Shown here one piece after another: positions 8,908 to 17,659 of a stretch of DNA of 64,000 nucleotides. A model generated the notes under the pieces. It saw only the letters and a list, made by a program, of their open reading frames with translations, made no database searches and was not told where the DNA came from. This DNA is from Rhodospirillales bacterium (GTDB taxonomy: Bacteria; Pseudomonadota; Alphaproteobacteria; Rhodospirillales; Casp-alpha2), in NCBI GenBank assembly GCA_018662225.1, contig JABJGO010000066.1, positions 149,526-213,525 on the forward strand, given 5' to 3'. The position numbers and the translations under genes are program-made. Position 1 is the stretch's first letter. Each line of letters begins with the position of its first letter.

Positions 8908-10225
8908 TCCCACACCCGGACTGATTATTGCCGCACCATCGTCGGGTAGCGGCAAAACTGTTCTGACGCTCGGTATCCTGCGCGCGCTCAAAAAACAGGG
9001 CGTGGCGGTGTCTTCGGCCAAGGTTGGTCCCGATTATATAGATCCCGCATTTCATACGGCGGCCGCGGGGCGGCAGTGCCTGAACCTGGATCCATGGGCT
9101 ATGCGCCCAGCCGTTCGCGCACAGGTTCTGGACCGTATTTCCCGCGACTCCCAGATGATTGTCTGCGAAGGGGTCATGGGCCTGTTCGATGGTGCCACGG
9201 CCACTACGGGTTCTACCGCCGATGTGGCGGCATGGTCCGGATGGCCCGTGGTGCTGGTGGTGGACGTGCGCGCTCAAGCGGCATCAGCGGCGGCCATCGT
9301 GCGCGGATTTGATTCGCATCGCACAGATGTGACCATCGCCGGTGTGATCTTCAACAAAGTGGGCAGCGACCGACACGCACAGATTCTACGCGATGCCATG
9401 GCTGACACATTGCCACATATTCCGATCTTGGGCATGGTGCCACGGTTCGAAGAGCTTACGTTGCCCAGCCGTCATCTGGGATTGGTTCAGGCTTCCGAGC
9501 ATGGTGAGCTGGAACAGTTTCTGGAGCAAGCCGCTAGCCAGGTGTCAGAGCACGTCAATCTGGACCAGTTAAGGTTTGCCGCCGTGCCGTCCGGTATTTC
9601 TGTAACGCATGATGCGACGCCTGCGCTGAAACCATTAGGCCAGCGTATTGCGGTAGCGTCGGATACGGCATTTTCATTCTGCTATGACCATGTGTTGCAG
9701 GGTTGGCGAGATGCCGGTGCCGAAATCACGTTGTTTTCACCGCTGGCGGGTGAAGGGCCGGACACGCGCGCGGACGCTGTTTACCTGCCCGGCGGATACC
9801 CTGAATTGCATGGCGAGACGCTGGCTTCGGCAAGCGGGTTTCTGGGCGGCATGGAGGATGCGGCATCGCGGGGTGCGGCTATTTATGGTGAGTGCGGTGG
9901 CTATATGGTTTTGGGTAAAACGATTGTTGATGCGGACGGCGTGGGCCATGCCATGACCGGTTTGCTGGCGTTGGAAACATCGTTCGCAAAGCGGTCTTTG
10001 CACCTGGGGTATCGCAGCGTTGTCACCTGTGCGGATAGCCCGCTTGGACCAAAGGGCTCGGCGTTTATGGGTCATGAATTTCATTATGCCAGCACCATTT
10101 CAAACCCGTCGGATGCGGCCCTTTTTCTGGCAAAAGATTCATTGGGTGTGGATTTAGGTGCCATGGGCATGGCGGCGGGCAATGTGGCCGGGTCATTCTT
10201 TCATCTCATCGATCAGGCGGGCTGA
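8897..10225 (+). CDS. cbiA: Cobyrinate a,c-diamide synthase CbiA (CobB)
   Basis: ATP- and glutamine-dependent amidation of the a and c acetates of cobyrinic acid. The 442-residue protein starts at GTG 8897. Residues about 10-230 form the P-loop domain (APSSGSGKT at 13-21). The C-terminal part is a class I glutamine amidotransferase domain with the nucleophile Cys in YGECGGYMVLG (about residue 333) and the conserved GHEFHYAS segment. It is the last biosynthetic gene of the corrin cluster in this window; later steps (adenosylation, nucleotide loop) must lie elsewhere. Confidence 0.95.
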   Translation: MANNPTPGLIIAAPSSGSGKTVLTLGILRALKKQGVAVSSAKVGPDYIDPAFHTAAAGRQCLNLDPWAMRPAVRAQVLDRISRDSQMIVCEGVMGLFDGATATTGSTADVAAWSGWPVVLVVDVRAQAASAAAIVRGFDSHRTDVTIAGVIFNKVGSDRHAQILRDAMADTLPHIPILGMVPRFEELTLPSRHLGLVQASEHGELEQFLEQAASQVSEHVNLDQLRFAAVPSGISVTHDATPALKPLGQRIAVASDTAFSFCYDHVLQGWRDAGAEITLFSPLAGEGPDTRADAVYLPGGYPELHGETLASASGFLGGMEDAASRGAAIYGECGGYMVLGKTIVDADGVGHAMTGLLALETSFAKRSLHLGYRSVVTCADSPLGPKGSAFMGHEFHYASTISNPSDAALFLAKDSLGVDLGAMGMAAGNVAGSFFHLIDQAG

Positions 10226-10230
10226 TCGCC

Positions 10231-10665
10231 GTGGCGAATTTCTGGGAAACCAAGAGCCTCGGTGAGATGACCACGGCACAGTGGGAATCCTTGTGTGACG
10301 GGTGCGGCAAGTGCTGTCTGGGCATGGTTGATGATCCGGATGGGGGCGCTGACTTGAAACACACCAATGTTGCCTGTCGGTTGCTGGACCCGGATGCCTG
10401 CCGGTGCAGCAGCTATGATGATCGCCACCGGTTCGTGCCGGACTGTGTACGTCTAACGCCCGATAAAATTGACAAGATCGCGTGGTTACCGGCCAGTTGC
10501 GCCTACAAACGGTTGGCGCGCGGAGCGGGACTGGCGGACTGGCATCCGCTTGTCAGTGGTGATCCGGAAAGTGTACATACGTCGGGTAATTCTGTGCGCG
10601 GGCGGATGGTGTCCGAACGCGACGTCACCGATTTCAGCGACCACATTGTAGACTGGCTGACCTGA
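10231..10665 (+). CDS. YcgN/UPF0260-family cysteine-cluster protein (copy 1)
   Basis: The 144-residue product belongs to the YcgN-like cysteine-cluster family, whose function is not established. Its conserved motifs are WESLCDGCGKCCL near residue 20, ACRLLD, and later CVRLTP, CAYKRLA and WHPLVSGDPESVH. The cysteine pattern suggests metal or Fe-S binding, which is an inference. The start is a GTG five bases after the cbiA stop, so translation may be coupled. A second, closely related gene follows directly. Confidence 0.88.
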   Translation: MANFWETKSLGEMTTAQWESLCDGCGKCCLGMVDDPDGGADLKHTNVACRLLDPDACRCSSYDDRHRFVPDCVRLTPDKIDKIAWLPASCAYKRLARGAGLADWHPLVSGDPESVHTSGNSVRGRMVSERDVTDFSDHIVDWLT

Positions 10666-10669
10666 CCCA

Positions 10670-11122
10670 ATGACTGATGCAAACGGCAATACGGATGTTC
10701 CGTTCTGGAAGCGCAAAACGCTGGCGGAAATGAACCGCGAGGAATGGGAATCGCTGTGTGATGGTTGCGGCAAGTGCTGCCTGAACAAACTGATCAATGA
10801 TGATGACGAGTTGTTCTTTACCGATGCGGCCTGTCGCTTGCTGGATTTACACACCAGCCGCTGCACCGACTATGCGAACCGGTTGCGCGAGGTGCCTGAC
10901 TGTGAAGTTCTGACGGCTGATAATATCCAGGGCTTTCAATGGATGACATCCACCTGCGCTTATCGATTGTTGGCTGAAGGCAAGGATTTATTCGACTGGC
11001 ATCCACTGATATCTGGCGATCCGGAGAGTGTTCACAAGGCAGGCATCTCAGTGCGTGGCCGGGCCGTTTCAGAAGAAGACGTACTCGATCTGGACCAGCG
11101 TATTGTAGACTGGCCTGCTTAG
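10670..11122 (+). CDS. YcgN/UPF0260-family cysteine-cluster protein (copy 2)
   Basis: A paralogue of the gene immediately upstream: 150 residues sharing the same framework (WESLCDGCGKCCLNKL, ACRLLDLHTSRC, CEVLTADNIQGF, CAYRLLAEGKDL, WHPLISGDPESVHKAG). The two proteins align over nearly their full length but differ at many positions, so the duplication is old. Only four bases separate the genes. The function is unknown; the cysteines look like metal ligands. Confidence 0.88.
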   Translation: MTDANGNTDVPFWKRKTLAEMNREEWESLCDGCGKCCLNKLINDDDELFFTDAACRLLDLHTSRCTDYANRLREVPDCEVLTADNIQGFQWMTSTCAYRLLAEGKDLFDWHPLISGDPESVHKAGISVRGRAVSEEDVLDLDQRIVDWPA

Positions 11123-11162
11123 GTGTACCAAAATATCAGATGTTTTTATGAAGGACGAAATC

Positions 11163-12074
11163 ATGCCGGAAATCATGAAAGGCGTTAACGCCGCTGTACT
11201 AACGCCCATGAACAAAGACCTCACACCCGATCTGGGCCGCATGGCCGATCATTGCCGGTGGTTGCTGGATAACGGCTGCGACGGGCTCGGCATTCTGGGC
11301 ACATCGGGCGAGGCTCAATCGTTCAGCGTGCGAGAGCGCATGGCAATTCTGGAAGGCATGGAAAAGGCCGGCATCCCCATGTCAAAAGCCATGCCGGGGA
11401 CGGGCGCAGCGGCCTATGTGGATACAACCGAACTGACCCGTCACGCGGTTGATTTGGGCGCGAGCGGCACGCTGGTTTTGCCACCATTCTATCTGAAAGG
11501 CGTTTCGGACGACGGCATTTTTGCCGCCTTCGATAAAATCATCGAGGGTGTGGGCTCATCCGATCTTCGTATTTATCTGTATCATTTCCCGCAAATGTCC
11601 GGTGTGCCGCTTAGCCTCGATCTGGTTGAGCGACTGGCGGCGGCCTTCCCCAACATCGTGGTTGGTGCCAAGGACAGTTCCGGCGATGTGTCCAATATGT
11701 TAGGCATGGTGAAGATTCCCGGCTTTGCCGTGTTCCCCGGCTCCGAAGCGGCGTTTCTGGAAGTCCTGCAAGCCGGTGGTGCCGGGTGCATCACGGCGGG
11801 TAGCAACCTGTGCATGGAAATGTGCCAACGGCTCTATACGGCGTGGACGACGCGCGGTGAAGTGGATGAAGAGGCCCAAAGAATTATTGTGGGCGTGCGT
11901 AACGTCATCAGCAGCTATCCCCTGTGGCCCGGTCTGAAAGCCCTGATGGCGCGTCATTCCGGGCATTCGGATTGGGAGAATATTCGTCCTACGTTGATGC
12001 CTTTGGACGATGCTTCGCGAGCTGAAATATACGCTGCCTTTGATGAAATTGGATATGAGATGCCGTCTCTGTAA
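11163..12074 (+). CDS. Dihydrodipicolinate synthase / N-acetylneuraminate lyase family aldolase
   Basis: A class I aldolase of the DapA/NanA superfamily. The Schiff-base lysine is in GAKDSSGD, the substrate-carboxylate motif is GTSGEAQS (GTTGE in classical DapA), and the conserved tyrosine is in IYLYHFPQMSG. I place the start at ATG 11163 because AAGGA (11151-11155) is well spaced for it; an in-frame ATG at 11148 has no ribosome site. Substrate specificity cannot be read. GTSGE instead of GTTGE and the lack of lysine-pathway neighbours make a sugar-acid or hydroxy-keto-acid lyase as likely as true DapA. Confidence 0.88.
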   Translation: MPEIMKGVNAAVLTPMNKDLTPDLGRMADHCRWLLDNGCDGLGILGTSGEAQSFSVRERMAILEGMEKAGIPMSKAMPGTGAAAYVDTTELTRHAVDLGASGTLVLPPFYLKGVSDDGIFAAFDKIIEGVGSSDLRIYLYHFPQMSGVPLSLDLVERLAAAFPNIVVGAKDSSGDVSNMLGMVKIPGFAVFPGSEAAFLEVLQAGGAGCITAGSNLCMEMCQRLYTAWTTRGEVDEEAQRIIVGVRNVISSYPLWPGLKALMARHSGHSDWENIRPTLMPLDDASRAEIYAAFDEIGYEMPSL

Positions 12075-12799
12075 TGTCTCTTTTCGGTACTCGAAAAAAA
12101 GCACAGCCAGAAATCGCGACCATTGTCGTTGATGGCCGTGATATTGCGGTTACCCTGAAACGCAACGCGCGCGCTCGGCAGATGATTCTCAGGCCCGACC
12201 CATCCGGCAATGGGGCTACCGTCACGTTGCCGCCCGGTGCCAGCGCGGCCAGCGGCATTGCCTTTGCCGAAGAACGTGCCTTGTGGTTGGCGCAACAATT
12301 CCTTCGCTATGACGAAACCGTCCCTTTTGAAGAAGGTGCATTTATTCCATATCTGGGCGTTGATCATGAAATCCGGCAATCGGCTGCGCGCCGTGGTTCG
12401 GTCGTTCAGGATGAAGGTGTGCTGTATGTTTCAGGTCAACCCGAACATCTGGCCCGTCGCCTGACCGATTGGATGAAGGCTCAGGCGCGCCAGGCCATCA
12501 CCGATCTGGCTGATGAAAAGCTGACGGTGTTGGATGTTAAACGCGGTCGCATCAGCATCCGCGACACCCGGTCCCGGTGGGGATCGTGTTCATCCACCGG
12601 CGCGTTGAATTTCTCCTGGCGACTGGTGATGGCGCCTGAATGGGTGCTGGATTACGTGGTCGCGCACGAAGTCGCCCATCTGGTGGAACATAACCATAGC
12701 CCGGCGTTCTGGGCGGTGGTGGATATAGTGACGGATCATACCAGGCCCGCCAAAAAGTGGCTGACGGATAATGGCGGCCAACTGCATCGATACGGCTAA
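12074..12799 (+). CDS. YgjP-like (DUF45/SprT-like) zinc metallopeptidase
   Basis: The 241 residues fit the YgjP/DUF45 family of M48-like metal-dependent hydrolases. The zinc site is HEVAH (residues 198-202) in VVAHEVAHLVEHNHSPAFW, and the upstream family stretch RDTRSRWGSCSSTGALNFSWRL is intact. The protein has no signal peptide and is probably cytosolic. Its start shares a base with the stop of the aldolase gene, implying co-transcription. The physiological substrate is unknown for the family. Confidence 0.92.
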   Translation: MSLFGTRKKAQPEIATIVVDGRDIAVTLKRNARARQMILRPDPSGNGATVTLPPGASAASGIAFAEERALWLAQQFLRYDETVPFEEGAFIPYLGVDHEIRQSAARRGSVVQDEGVLYVSGQPEHLARRLTDWMKAQARQAITDLADEKLTVLDVKRGRISIRDTRSRWGSCSSTGALNFSWRLVMAPEWVLDYVVAHEVAHLVEHNHSPAFWAVVDIVTDHTRPAKKWLTDNGGQLHRYG

Positions 12800-12856
12800 T
12801 TAATTTGGCCGCAATCTTCGGATAGAATAGTTCCTTGCAGCGAGTATCATGCGCAC

Positions 12857-13921
12857 ATGACAAATTCACAGATACATAGCGATGATGATCGATGGGAACG
12901 GTTCGTTTCCCGTGATGCCTCGGCCGATGGTGTATTTTTCACCGGCGTGTCGACCACGGGCATCTATTGCCGCCCATCATGCCCGGCCCGCAAACCGAAG
13001 CGTGAGAACGTGCGGTTTTATGATGCTATCGAGGCCGCCGAACACGATGGTTTTCGCGCCTGCCTTCGGTGCAAGCCGGATGCGCTGCAATCCACATCAC
13101 CGGATCAGGATATGATCCACAACGTCTGTGCGTTGATATCGGATGTGGATACGCACCTGCCCACATTGGAAGAATTATCCGAGGCCACCGGTGTCAGCCC
13201 GTCGCATCTGCAACGTAAATTCAAGGCCATCATGGGCGTATCACCACGCGCCTATGCCGACGAGAAACGGCGTGAGCGGTTTCGCGGCATGTTGCGGGAT
13301 GGCGAAGACGTCACCGGGGCCATGTATGGCGCCGGGTATGGATCATCCAGCCGGTTATATGAACAAGCGGGTAGCTGGCTTGGCATGACGCCCGCCAGCT
13401 TTGCCAAAGGTGGAAAAGGAGCCGTTATGCATTACACCACAACCGATACCCCATTGGGTCGCATGATCGTGGCCGCAACCGACCGCGGTATATCGTTTTT
13501 GGGCTTTGGTGACGACGACGATATGCTCATATCCGAACTGTACTCAGATTTCCCAGCCGCTGATATTTCACCGGATGAGAAAGGCCTGAGAGATTGCGTG
13601 GACACCATCGTGCAGAACTTTAACAGCCACACGACACAGGTTGGCCTGCCACTGGATGTGCGGGGCACAGCATTTCAGGCTCAAGTCTGGCAAGCCCTGC
13701 GTGATATTCCACCGGGCGAGACCCTGACGTATGGCGAAATCGCGGCTCGGATTGGTAAGCCCAAGGCCGCGCGCGCGGTGGGCCGGGCCTGTGCCACAAA
13801 CCCGGTATCGCTGATCGTGCCCTGCCACCGGGCGGTGGGATCAAACGGATCGCTGACCGGGTATCGGTGGGGTGTCTCGCGTAAACGGACGTTACTGGAC
13901 CGGGAAAAGCCCCGCAAATAG
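12857..13921 (+). CDS. ada: Ada: methylation-responsive regulator and O6-methylguanine-DNA methyltransferase
   Basis: A 354-residue bifunctional adaptive-response protein. The N-terminal zinc domain has all four cysteines (C38, C42, C69, C72); in E. coli Ada the first of these accepts the methyl group from phosphotriesters. Residues about 95-180 form an AraC-type helix-turn-helix, and the C-terminal domain repairs O6-methylguanine with the PCHR active site near residue 322. It stands alone between YgjP-like and YjbQ genes; no alkB or aidB is adjacent. Ada normally activates its own promoter, but I could not identify an Ada box in the short upstream gap. Confidence 0.95.
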   Translation: MTNSQIHSDDDRWERFVSRDASADGVFFTGVSTTGIYCRPSCPARKPKRENVRFYDAIEAAEHDGFRACLRCKPDALQSTSPDQDMIHNVCALISDVDTHLPTLEELSEATGVSPSHLQRKFKAIMGVSPRAYADEKRRERFRGMLRDGEDVTGAMYGAGYGSSSRLYEQAGSWLGMTPASFAKGGKGAVMHYTTTDTPLGRMIVAATDRGISFLGFGDDDDMLISELYSDFPAADISPDEKGLRDCVDTIVQNFNSHTTQVGLPLDVRGTAFQAQVWQALRDIPPGETLTYGEIAARIGKPKAARAVGRACATNPVSLIVPCHRAVGSNGSLTGYRWGVSRKRTLLDREKPRK

Positions 13922-14008
13922 CTGGCCCTATTTACCCCGGATCATTTTGTTCATGCATACGTTGCTCAATAAGGCGACATCCGGCATGATTTAGGGTAGG
14001 GATGAAAC

Positions 14009-14434
14009 ATGGATATTTCTCATCAGGCACAGCACACCCTACAGCTGGAAACCAACGGCCAGGGTTTGTACGAAATCACCGATCAGATCGTCGCATGGGC
14101 ATCCGGTCAAGGTGCTGAAACAGGCATGCTGACGGTTTATTGCCGCCATACCAGCGCATCACTGACCATTCAGGAAAATGCCGATCCGGATGTGTGTTTC
14201 GACCTAAACACCTTTTTTTCAACGCTGGTCAGCGAGGACCCGTCCCGATATCGCCACACCGCCGAAGGCCCCGATGATATGCCCGCCCATATTCGTTCGG
14301 CCCTGACGGATACCAGCCTCAGCATCCCGGTGGTGGAGGGGCGCCCCGGTTTGGGCACGTGGCAGGGTATTTATCTGTTTGAGCATCGCGCCCGGCCACA
14401 CCGGCGCAGTATTATTTTGCACATGTTGTGGTGA
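14009..14434 (+). CDS. YjbQ/UPF0047 family protein (secondary thiamine-phosphate synthase)
   Basis: The 141-residue product matches the UPF0047/YjbQ family across its length: TVYCRHTSASLTIQENADPDV, the ARPHRR segment close to the C-terminus, and GTWQGIYLFEHR. Members have weak thiamine-phosphate synthase activity and their true role is unclear. The start is supported by AGGGATG a few bases upstream. It stands alone. Confidence 0.93.
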   Translation: MDISHQAQHTLQLETNGQGLYEITDQIVAWASGQGAETGMLTVYCRHTSASLTIQENADPDVCFDLNTFFSTLVSEDPSRYRHTAEGPDDMPAHIRSALTDTSLSIPVVEGRPGLGTWQGIYLFEHRARPHRRSIILHMLW

Positions 14435-14492
14435 GCCTCTAGATTTCCTACACACATACTCAACACACTCACTTTCAGGGCCTTATCGTTCC

Positions 14493-15482
14493 ATGAGTAA
14501 CGCACCCACAATCGAAAAAATCCAAGACGCCGCAAAACGTATCGAAGGTCATGCGGTCCGCACCCCTCTCATCAACTATCCCTTACCGGACAGCCCGGAA
14601 GGCGCACGCCTGTTTATCAAGCCTGAAACTCTGCAACGCACCGGATCGTTCAAGTTTCGCGGTGCCTATACCAAGATTTCGCGCCTGTCCCCTGATGAAC
14701 GCGCGGGCGGCGTGGTGGCTTTTTCTTCAGGCAATCATGCGCAAGGGGTGGCGGCTGCGGCTGGTTTGCACGGCATCAAATCAACCATCGTTATGCCCAA
14801 GGATGCGCCTGCCATAAAAATTGCCAATACCAGAGCACTGGGTGCCGAGGTGGTTCTTTATGATCGATATAGCGAAGACCGCGAGGCCATCGGCCAAAAG
14901 ATCAGCGACGATACAGGGGCCATTCTGGTTCGACCGTTCGATGATCCCGATATTATTTCCGGTCAGGCCACGGCGGCCCTTGAGATCGTTCAGGACATTC
15001 AGGCCATGGGCTTAGGTCTGGATATTATGATCGTCCCCTGTGGTGGTGGCGGCCTGTTGGCGGGAACGGCATTGGCTGTATCCAACCTGTCACCGAAAAC
15101 CGAAATCTGGGGCGTGGAGCCCGAAGGTTTTGATGACACCCTGCAATATTTCAAAACGGGCGAGCGGGTTGGTAACGACCCCGCTGCGCGCACTATTTGC
15201 GATGCGCTGTCATCGCCCTTACCGGGCGAGCTTACGTTTAGTATCAACAAAGATCTGGTCGCCGGGTTTGCCAGCGTCACGGATGACGAGGCTGGCATGG
15301 CCATGCGTGAAGCTTTTACCAAACTGAAACTGGTGGTTGAGCCGGGCGGCGCGGTTGCATTGGCCGCAGTTTTAGCGGGGAAAATTGATACAGCGGGAAA
15401 AACGGTGGCCGTGATCTGTTCCGGTGGTAACGTTGATCCTGATCTTTACGCCGGAATTATTACTGGCGGATCATCCGACTGA
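14493..15482 (+). CDS. Threonine dehydratase (PLP-dependent threonine ammonia-lyase / serine racemase fold)
   Basis: Fold-type II PLP enzyme that deaminates threonine to 2-oxobutyrate. I use ATG 14493 (330 residues): the open frame extends to 14379, but that part overlaps yjbQ and is not conserved-looking. The PLP lysine is K54 in GSFKFRGAY, the phosphate loop is PCGGGGLLAGTAL, and the SGNHAQGVA motif is present. There is no C-terminal ACT/regulatory domain, so it is the short, catabolic-type (TdcB-like) form and may also act on serine. A small gap separates it from the flavin reductase gene. Confidence 0.92.
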   Translation: MSNAPTIEKIQDAAKRIEGHAVRTPLINYPLPDSPEGARLFIKPETLQRTGSFKFRGAYTKISRLSPDERAGGVVAFSSGNHAQGVAAAAGLHGIKSTIVMPKDAPAIKIANTRALGAEVVLYDRYSEDREAIGQKISDDTGAILVRPFDDPDIISGQATAALEIVQDIQAMGLGLDIMIVPCGGGGLLAGTALAVSNLSPKTEIWGVEPEGFDDTLQYFKTGERVGNDPAARTICDALSSPLPGELTFSINKDLVAGFASVTDDEAGMAMREAFTKLKLVVEPGGAVALAAVLAGKIDTAGKTVAVICSGGNVDPDLYAGIITGGSSD

Positions 15483-15498
15483 TACATGAGGAACACGA

Positions 15499-15984
15499 AT
15501 GACGATTGATACAAAAGAGCTCAGATTCGCCTTTGGTAATTTTGCCACCGGCATCACCATCGTGACCTCATTGGATGCGGATGGTGAGCCGCTGGGCATC
15601 ACGGCCAATTCTTTCAGTTCCGTATCCCTTGATCCGCCGTTGGTATTATTCAGTGTGGACCGCGGTGCCTATAGCCTTGAGGCGTTTCAGATATCACGTC
15701 GCTTTGCCATCAACATTCTTTCTACCGATCAGGAGGACATGTCCAACCGGTTCGCCAAGGCATCCGTTGACAAGTGGTCAGGCGTGGATTTTGAGACCTG
15801 GGAAACGGGCTGCCCTATTTTGACGGGATCGTTGGCCAGTTTCGATTGCCGTACGTGGCAGACATACGATGGTGGCGATCACGTCATATTTGTGGGCGAG
15901 GTCGAACAGATGTCGCTGAATACGGACCTGGAGCCACTGTTGTTTTTCCGGGGCCGGTACGATCGGGTATTGGGCAAAAGCTGA
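15499..15984 (+). CDS. Flavin reductase family protein (FMN-binding split barrel)
   Basis: The 161 residues fit the flavin reductase-like domain: FATGITIVTS, GITANSFSSVSLDPPLVLFSV and a C-terminal segment with the HVIFVGEVE strand. Such proteins supply reduced FMN to a partner oxygenase; no such partner is next door, so the partner is unknown. The start has TGAGG in good position. Its stop overlaps the start of the next gene (TGATG). Confidence 0.93.
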   Translation: MTIDTKELRFAFGNFATGITIVTSLDADGEPLGITANSFSSVSLDPPLVLFSVDRGAYSLEAFQISRRFAINILSTDQEDMSNRFAKASVDKWSGVDFETWETGCPILTGSLASFDCRTWQTYDGGDHVIFVGEVEQMSLNTDLEPLLFFRGRYDRVLGKS

Positions 15985-17126
15985 TGTCAGGCGCGATGTT
16001 GCAACGAAAGCTGTCGTTGTTCATCGCCGCGGGCTTGCTGGTTTGCATCACCCTACTATTCCAGGCTAACGCACGATCCGCACAGCTGTTGATTCTTGGT
16101 CTGGCGCTCGGCATCACCCTTTATCATGCATCTTTCGGGTTCAGTGGCGCTTATCGGCGGTTCATTGTGGACCGAGACATGTCGGGTATCACGGCCCAGT
16201 TGATCATGCTGGCCGTGGCAATCATCGGATTTGCACTTCTGTTGTCTGAGGGGGACCTGCGCGGTGCTGTGGCCCCGGTGGGCATGGGCATGATCACCGG
16301 CGCATTCCTGTTTGGTATCGGCATGCAGGTGGCCGGTGGGTGCGCATCCGGCACGCTTTTTGCCGCTGGCGGCGGCAGCCTCCGCATGATGGTTGTTCTG
16401 GTCTTCTTCTGTGTGGGCGCATTTGTGGGCAGCTTGCACCTAAGCTGGTGGAAGGCCCTACCGGGCATAGGGTCTGTATCGTTCGGCCACTTGTGGGGCT
16501 GGCCTATTGCTGTGGCCGTACAGCTTGGCGCGCTGGGCATGATCTACATGGTTTTGCGCCGCATGGGTGGGTGGCATGCACCCGACTTTCGAAATAGTGA
16601 CGCTTCATTCAGCTGGAAAACGCTATGTCATGGCCCTTGGTCGTTGGTGAGCGCCGGTATTGCCCTGGCGTTGCTGAATGTAGCAACGCTGGTTACCGCC
16701 GGGCACCCATGGTCGGTGACGTGGGGTTATACATTGTGGGGGGCCAAGGCAGCCGTAATTATGGGATGGGAATCATCCGGTTCTGATTTCTGGCAAGGTC
16801 GCTTTGGACAGGCGGCATTGGCACGCTCTATATTCCATGACTCCGTCAGTATTATGAATTTGGGCATTCTGGCCGGCGCGGCGCTGGCTGCTTCCATGGC
16901 GGGGCGATTGCAATTCAAGCTGATCCTAAGCTTTCCACAATTTTTGAGCGCTATGGCGGGCGGCCTAATTCTTGGTTACGGTGCCCGGCTGGCCTATGGT
17001 TGTAACATCGGTGCTTTTTTCAGCGGCGTTGCCTCGGGCAGCTTGCATGGTTGGGTATGGATCATGGCGGCGGCGCTGGGCAATATTGCGACCATTCGGG
17101 CTATGCGACACTTCACAACTAAATGA
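15984..17126 (+). CDS. YeeE/YedE family membrane transporter (thiosulfate/sulfur-compound uptake)
   Basis: A polytopic inner-membrane protein of about 380 residues with two related halves. Each half carries the glycine/cysteine signature of the family (AGGCASGTLFA and YGCNIGAFFSG). In the characterised member TsuA, cysteines at these sites handle thiosulfate. I start at ATG 15984, which overlaps the previous stop as TGATG; the open frame further upstream only shadows the flavin reductase gene. The actual substrate here is an inference from family. Confidence 0.9.
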   Translation: MSGAMLQRKLSLFIAAGLLVCITLLFQANARSAQLLILGLALGITLYHASFGFSGAYRRFIVDRDMSGITAQLIMLAVAIIGFALLLSEGDLRGAVAPVGMGMITGAFLFGIGMQVAGGCASGTLFAAGGGSLRMMVVLVFFCVGAFVGSLHLSWWKALPGIGSVSFGHLWGWPIAVAVQLGALGMIYMVLRRMGGWHAPDFRNSDASFSWKTLCHGPWSLVSAGIALALLNVATLVTAGHPWSVTWGYTLWGAKAAVIMGWESSGSDFWQGRFGQAALARSIFHDSVSIMNLGILAGAALAASMAGRLQFKLILSFPQFLSAMAGGLILGYGARLAYGCNIGAFFSGVASGSLHGWVWIMAAALGNIATIRAMRHFTTK

Positions 17127-17185
17127 TTTGCGGTTGAACGCGCGTCTTTCTAGGGTCTGTGCCATCACTGAAAGAGGCATTTTCC

Positions 17186-17659
17186 ATGACTGTATTTTCG
17201 TTCGCACGTTTTCTTATCGTCGCCGTTGTCATTCTGATGACAGGCACACCAACGTTTGCCGCCGAGGTGGTGACGCTGACCCAGACACCTTGCCAGTTTT
17301 TAGAACCAGAAGGTGGCGATCAGCATTTTACCTCAACTAAAAAAGCGGATTGTGTAGCCGAAAATTTGGTCAGCGGTACGGCCCGCCTTGCCGAGGCCAC
17401 CACCTTGACCCTGGTAGCCGGCGATTACATTTTCCGGGTCACCAACCAGACCGTGCCTTATGCATTGGGGTTCTGGTTACGTGAAGCCGACTATGATTGG
17501 AAAAATCCTCTTCATAAATTAACCAAGACCAGTATTTCTGGTGGTGGTTTATCGACAGGTGCCACTAAGGATTATGCCGTCACGCTGGAACCTGGTGAAT
17601 ATGTGTATTCCTGTCCGCTCAATACCACGCCGGATTACAAGCTTGTGGTTACGGACTAA
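17186..17659 (+). CDS. Small exported protein, cupredoxin-like C-terminus, unknown function
   Basis: A 157-residue product with a signal peptide (cleavage after about PTFAAE). The ribosome site AAAGAGG (17171-17177) supports ATG 17186 over the upstream in-frame ATG at 17159. The mature part is beta-rich with three cysteines; the end GEYVYSCPLNTTPDYKLVVTD looks like the ligand loop of a cupredoxin fold (strand, Cys, short loop, final strand), but the usual His and Met ligands are not evident. I do not know a named family. It converges with the FGE-like gene, overlapping by four bases. Confidence 0.75.
   Translation: MTVFSFARFLIVAVVILMTGTPTFAAEVVTLTQTPCQFLEPEGGDQHFTSTKKADCVAENLVSGTARLAEATTLTLVAGDYIFRVTNQTVPYALGFWLREADYDWKNPLHKLTKTSISGGGLSTGATKDYAVTLEPGEYVYSCPLNTTPDYKLVVTD

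Noticed and set aside
14379..14492. Extended N-terminus of threonine dehydratase
   Set aside because: This part is a shadow of the yjbQ 3' end in another frame; family similarity begins after 14493.
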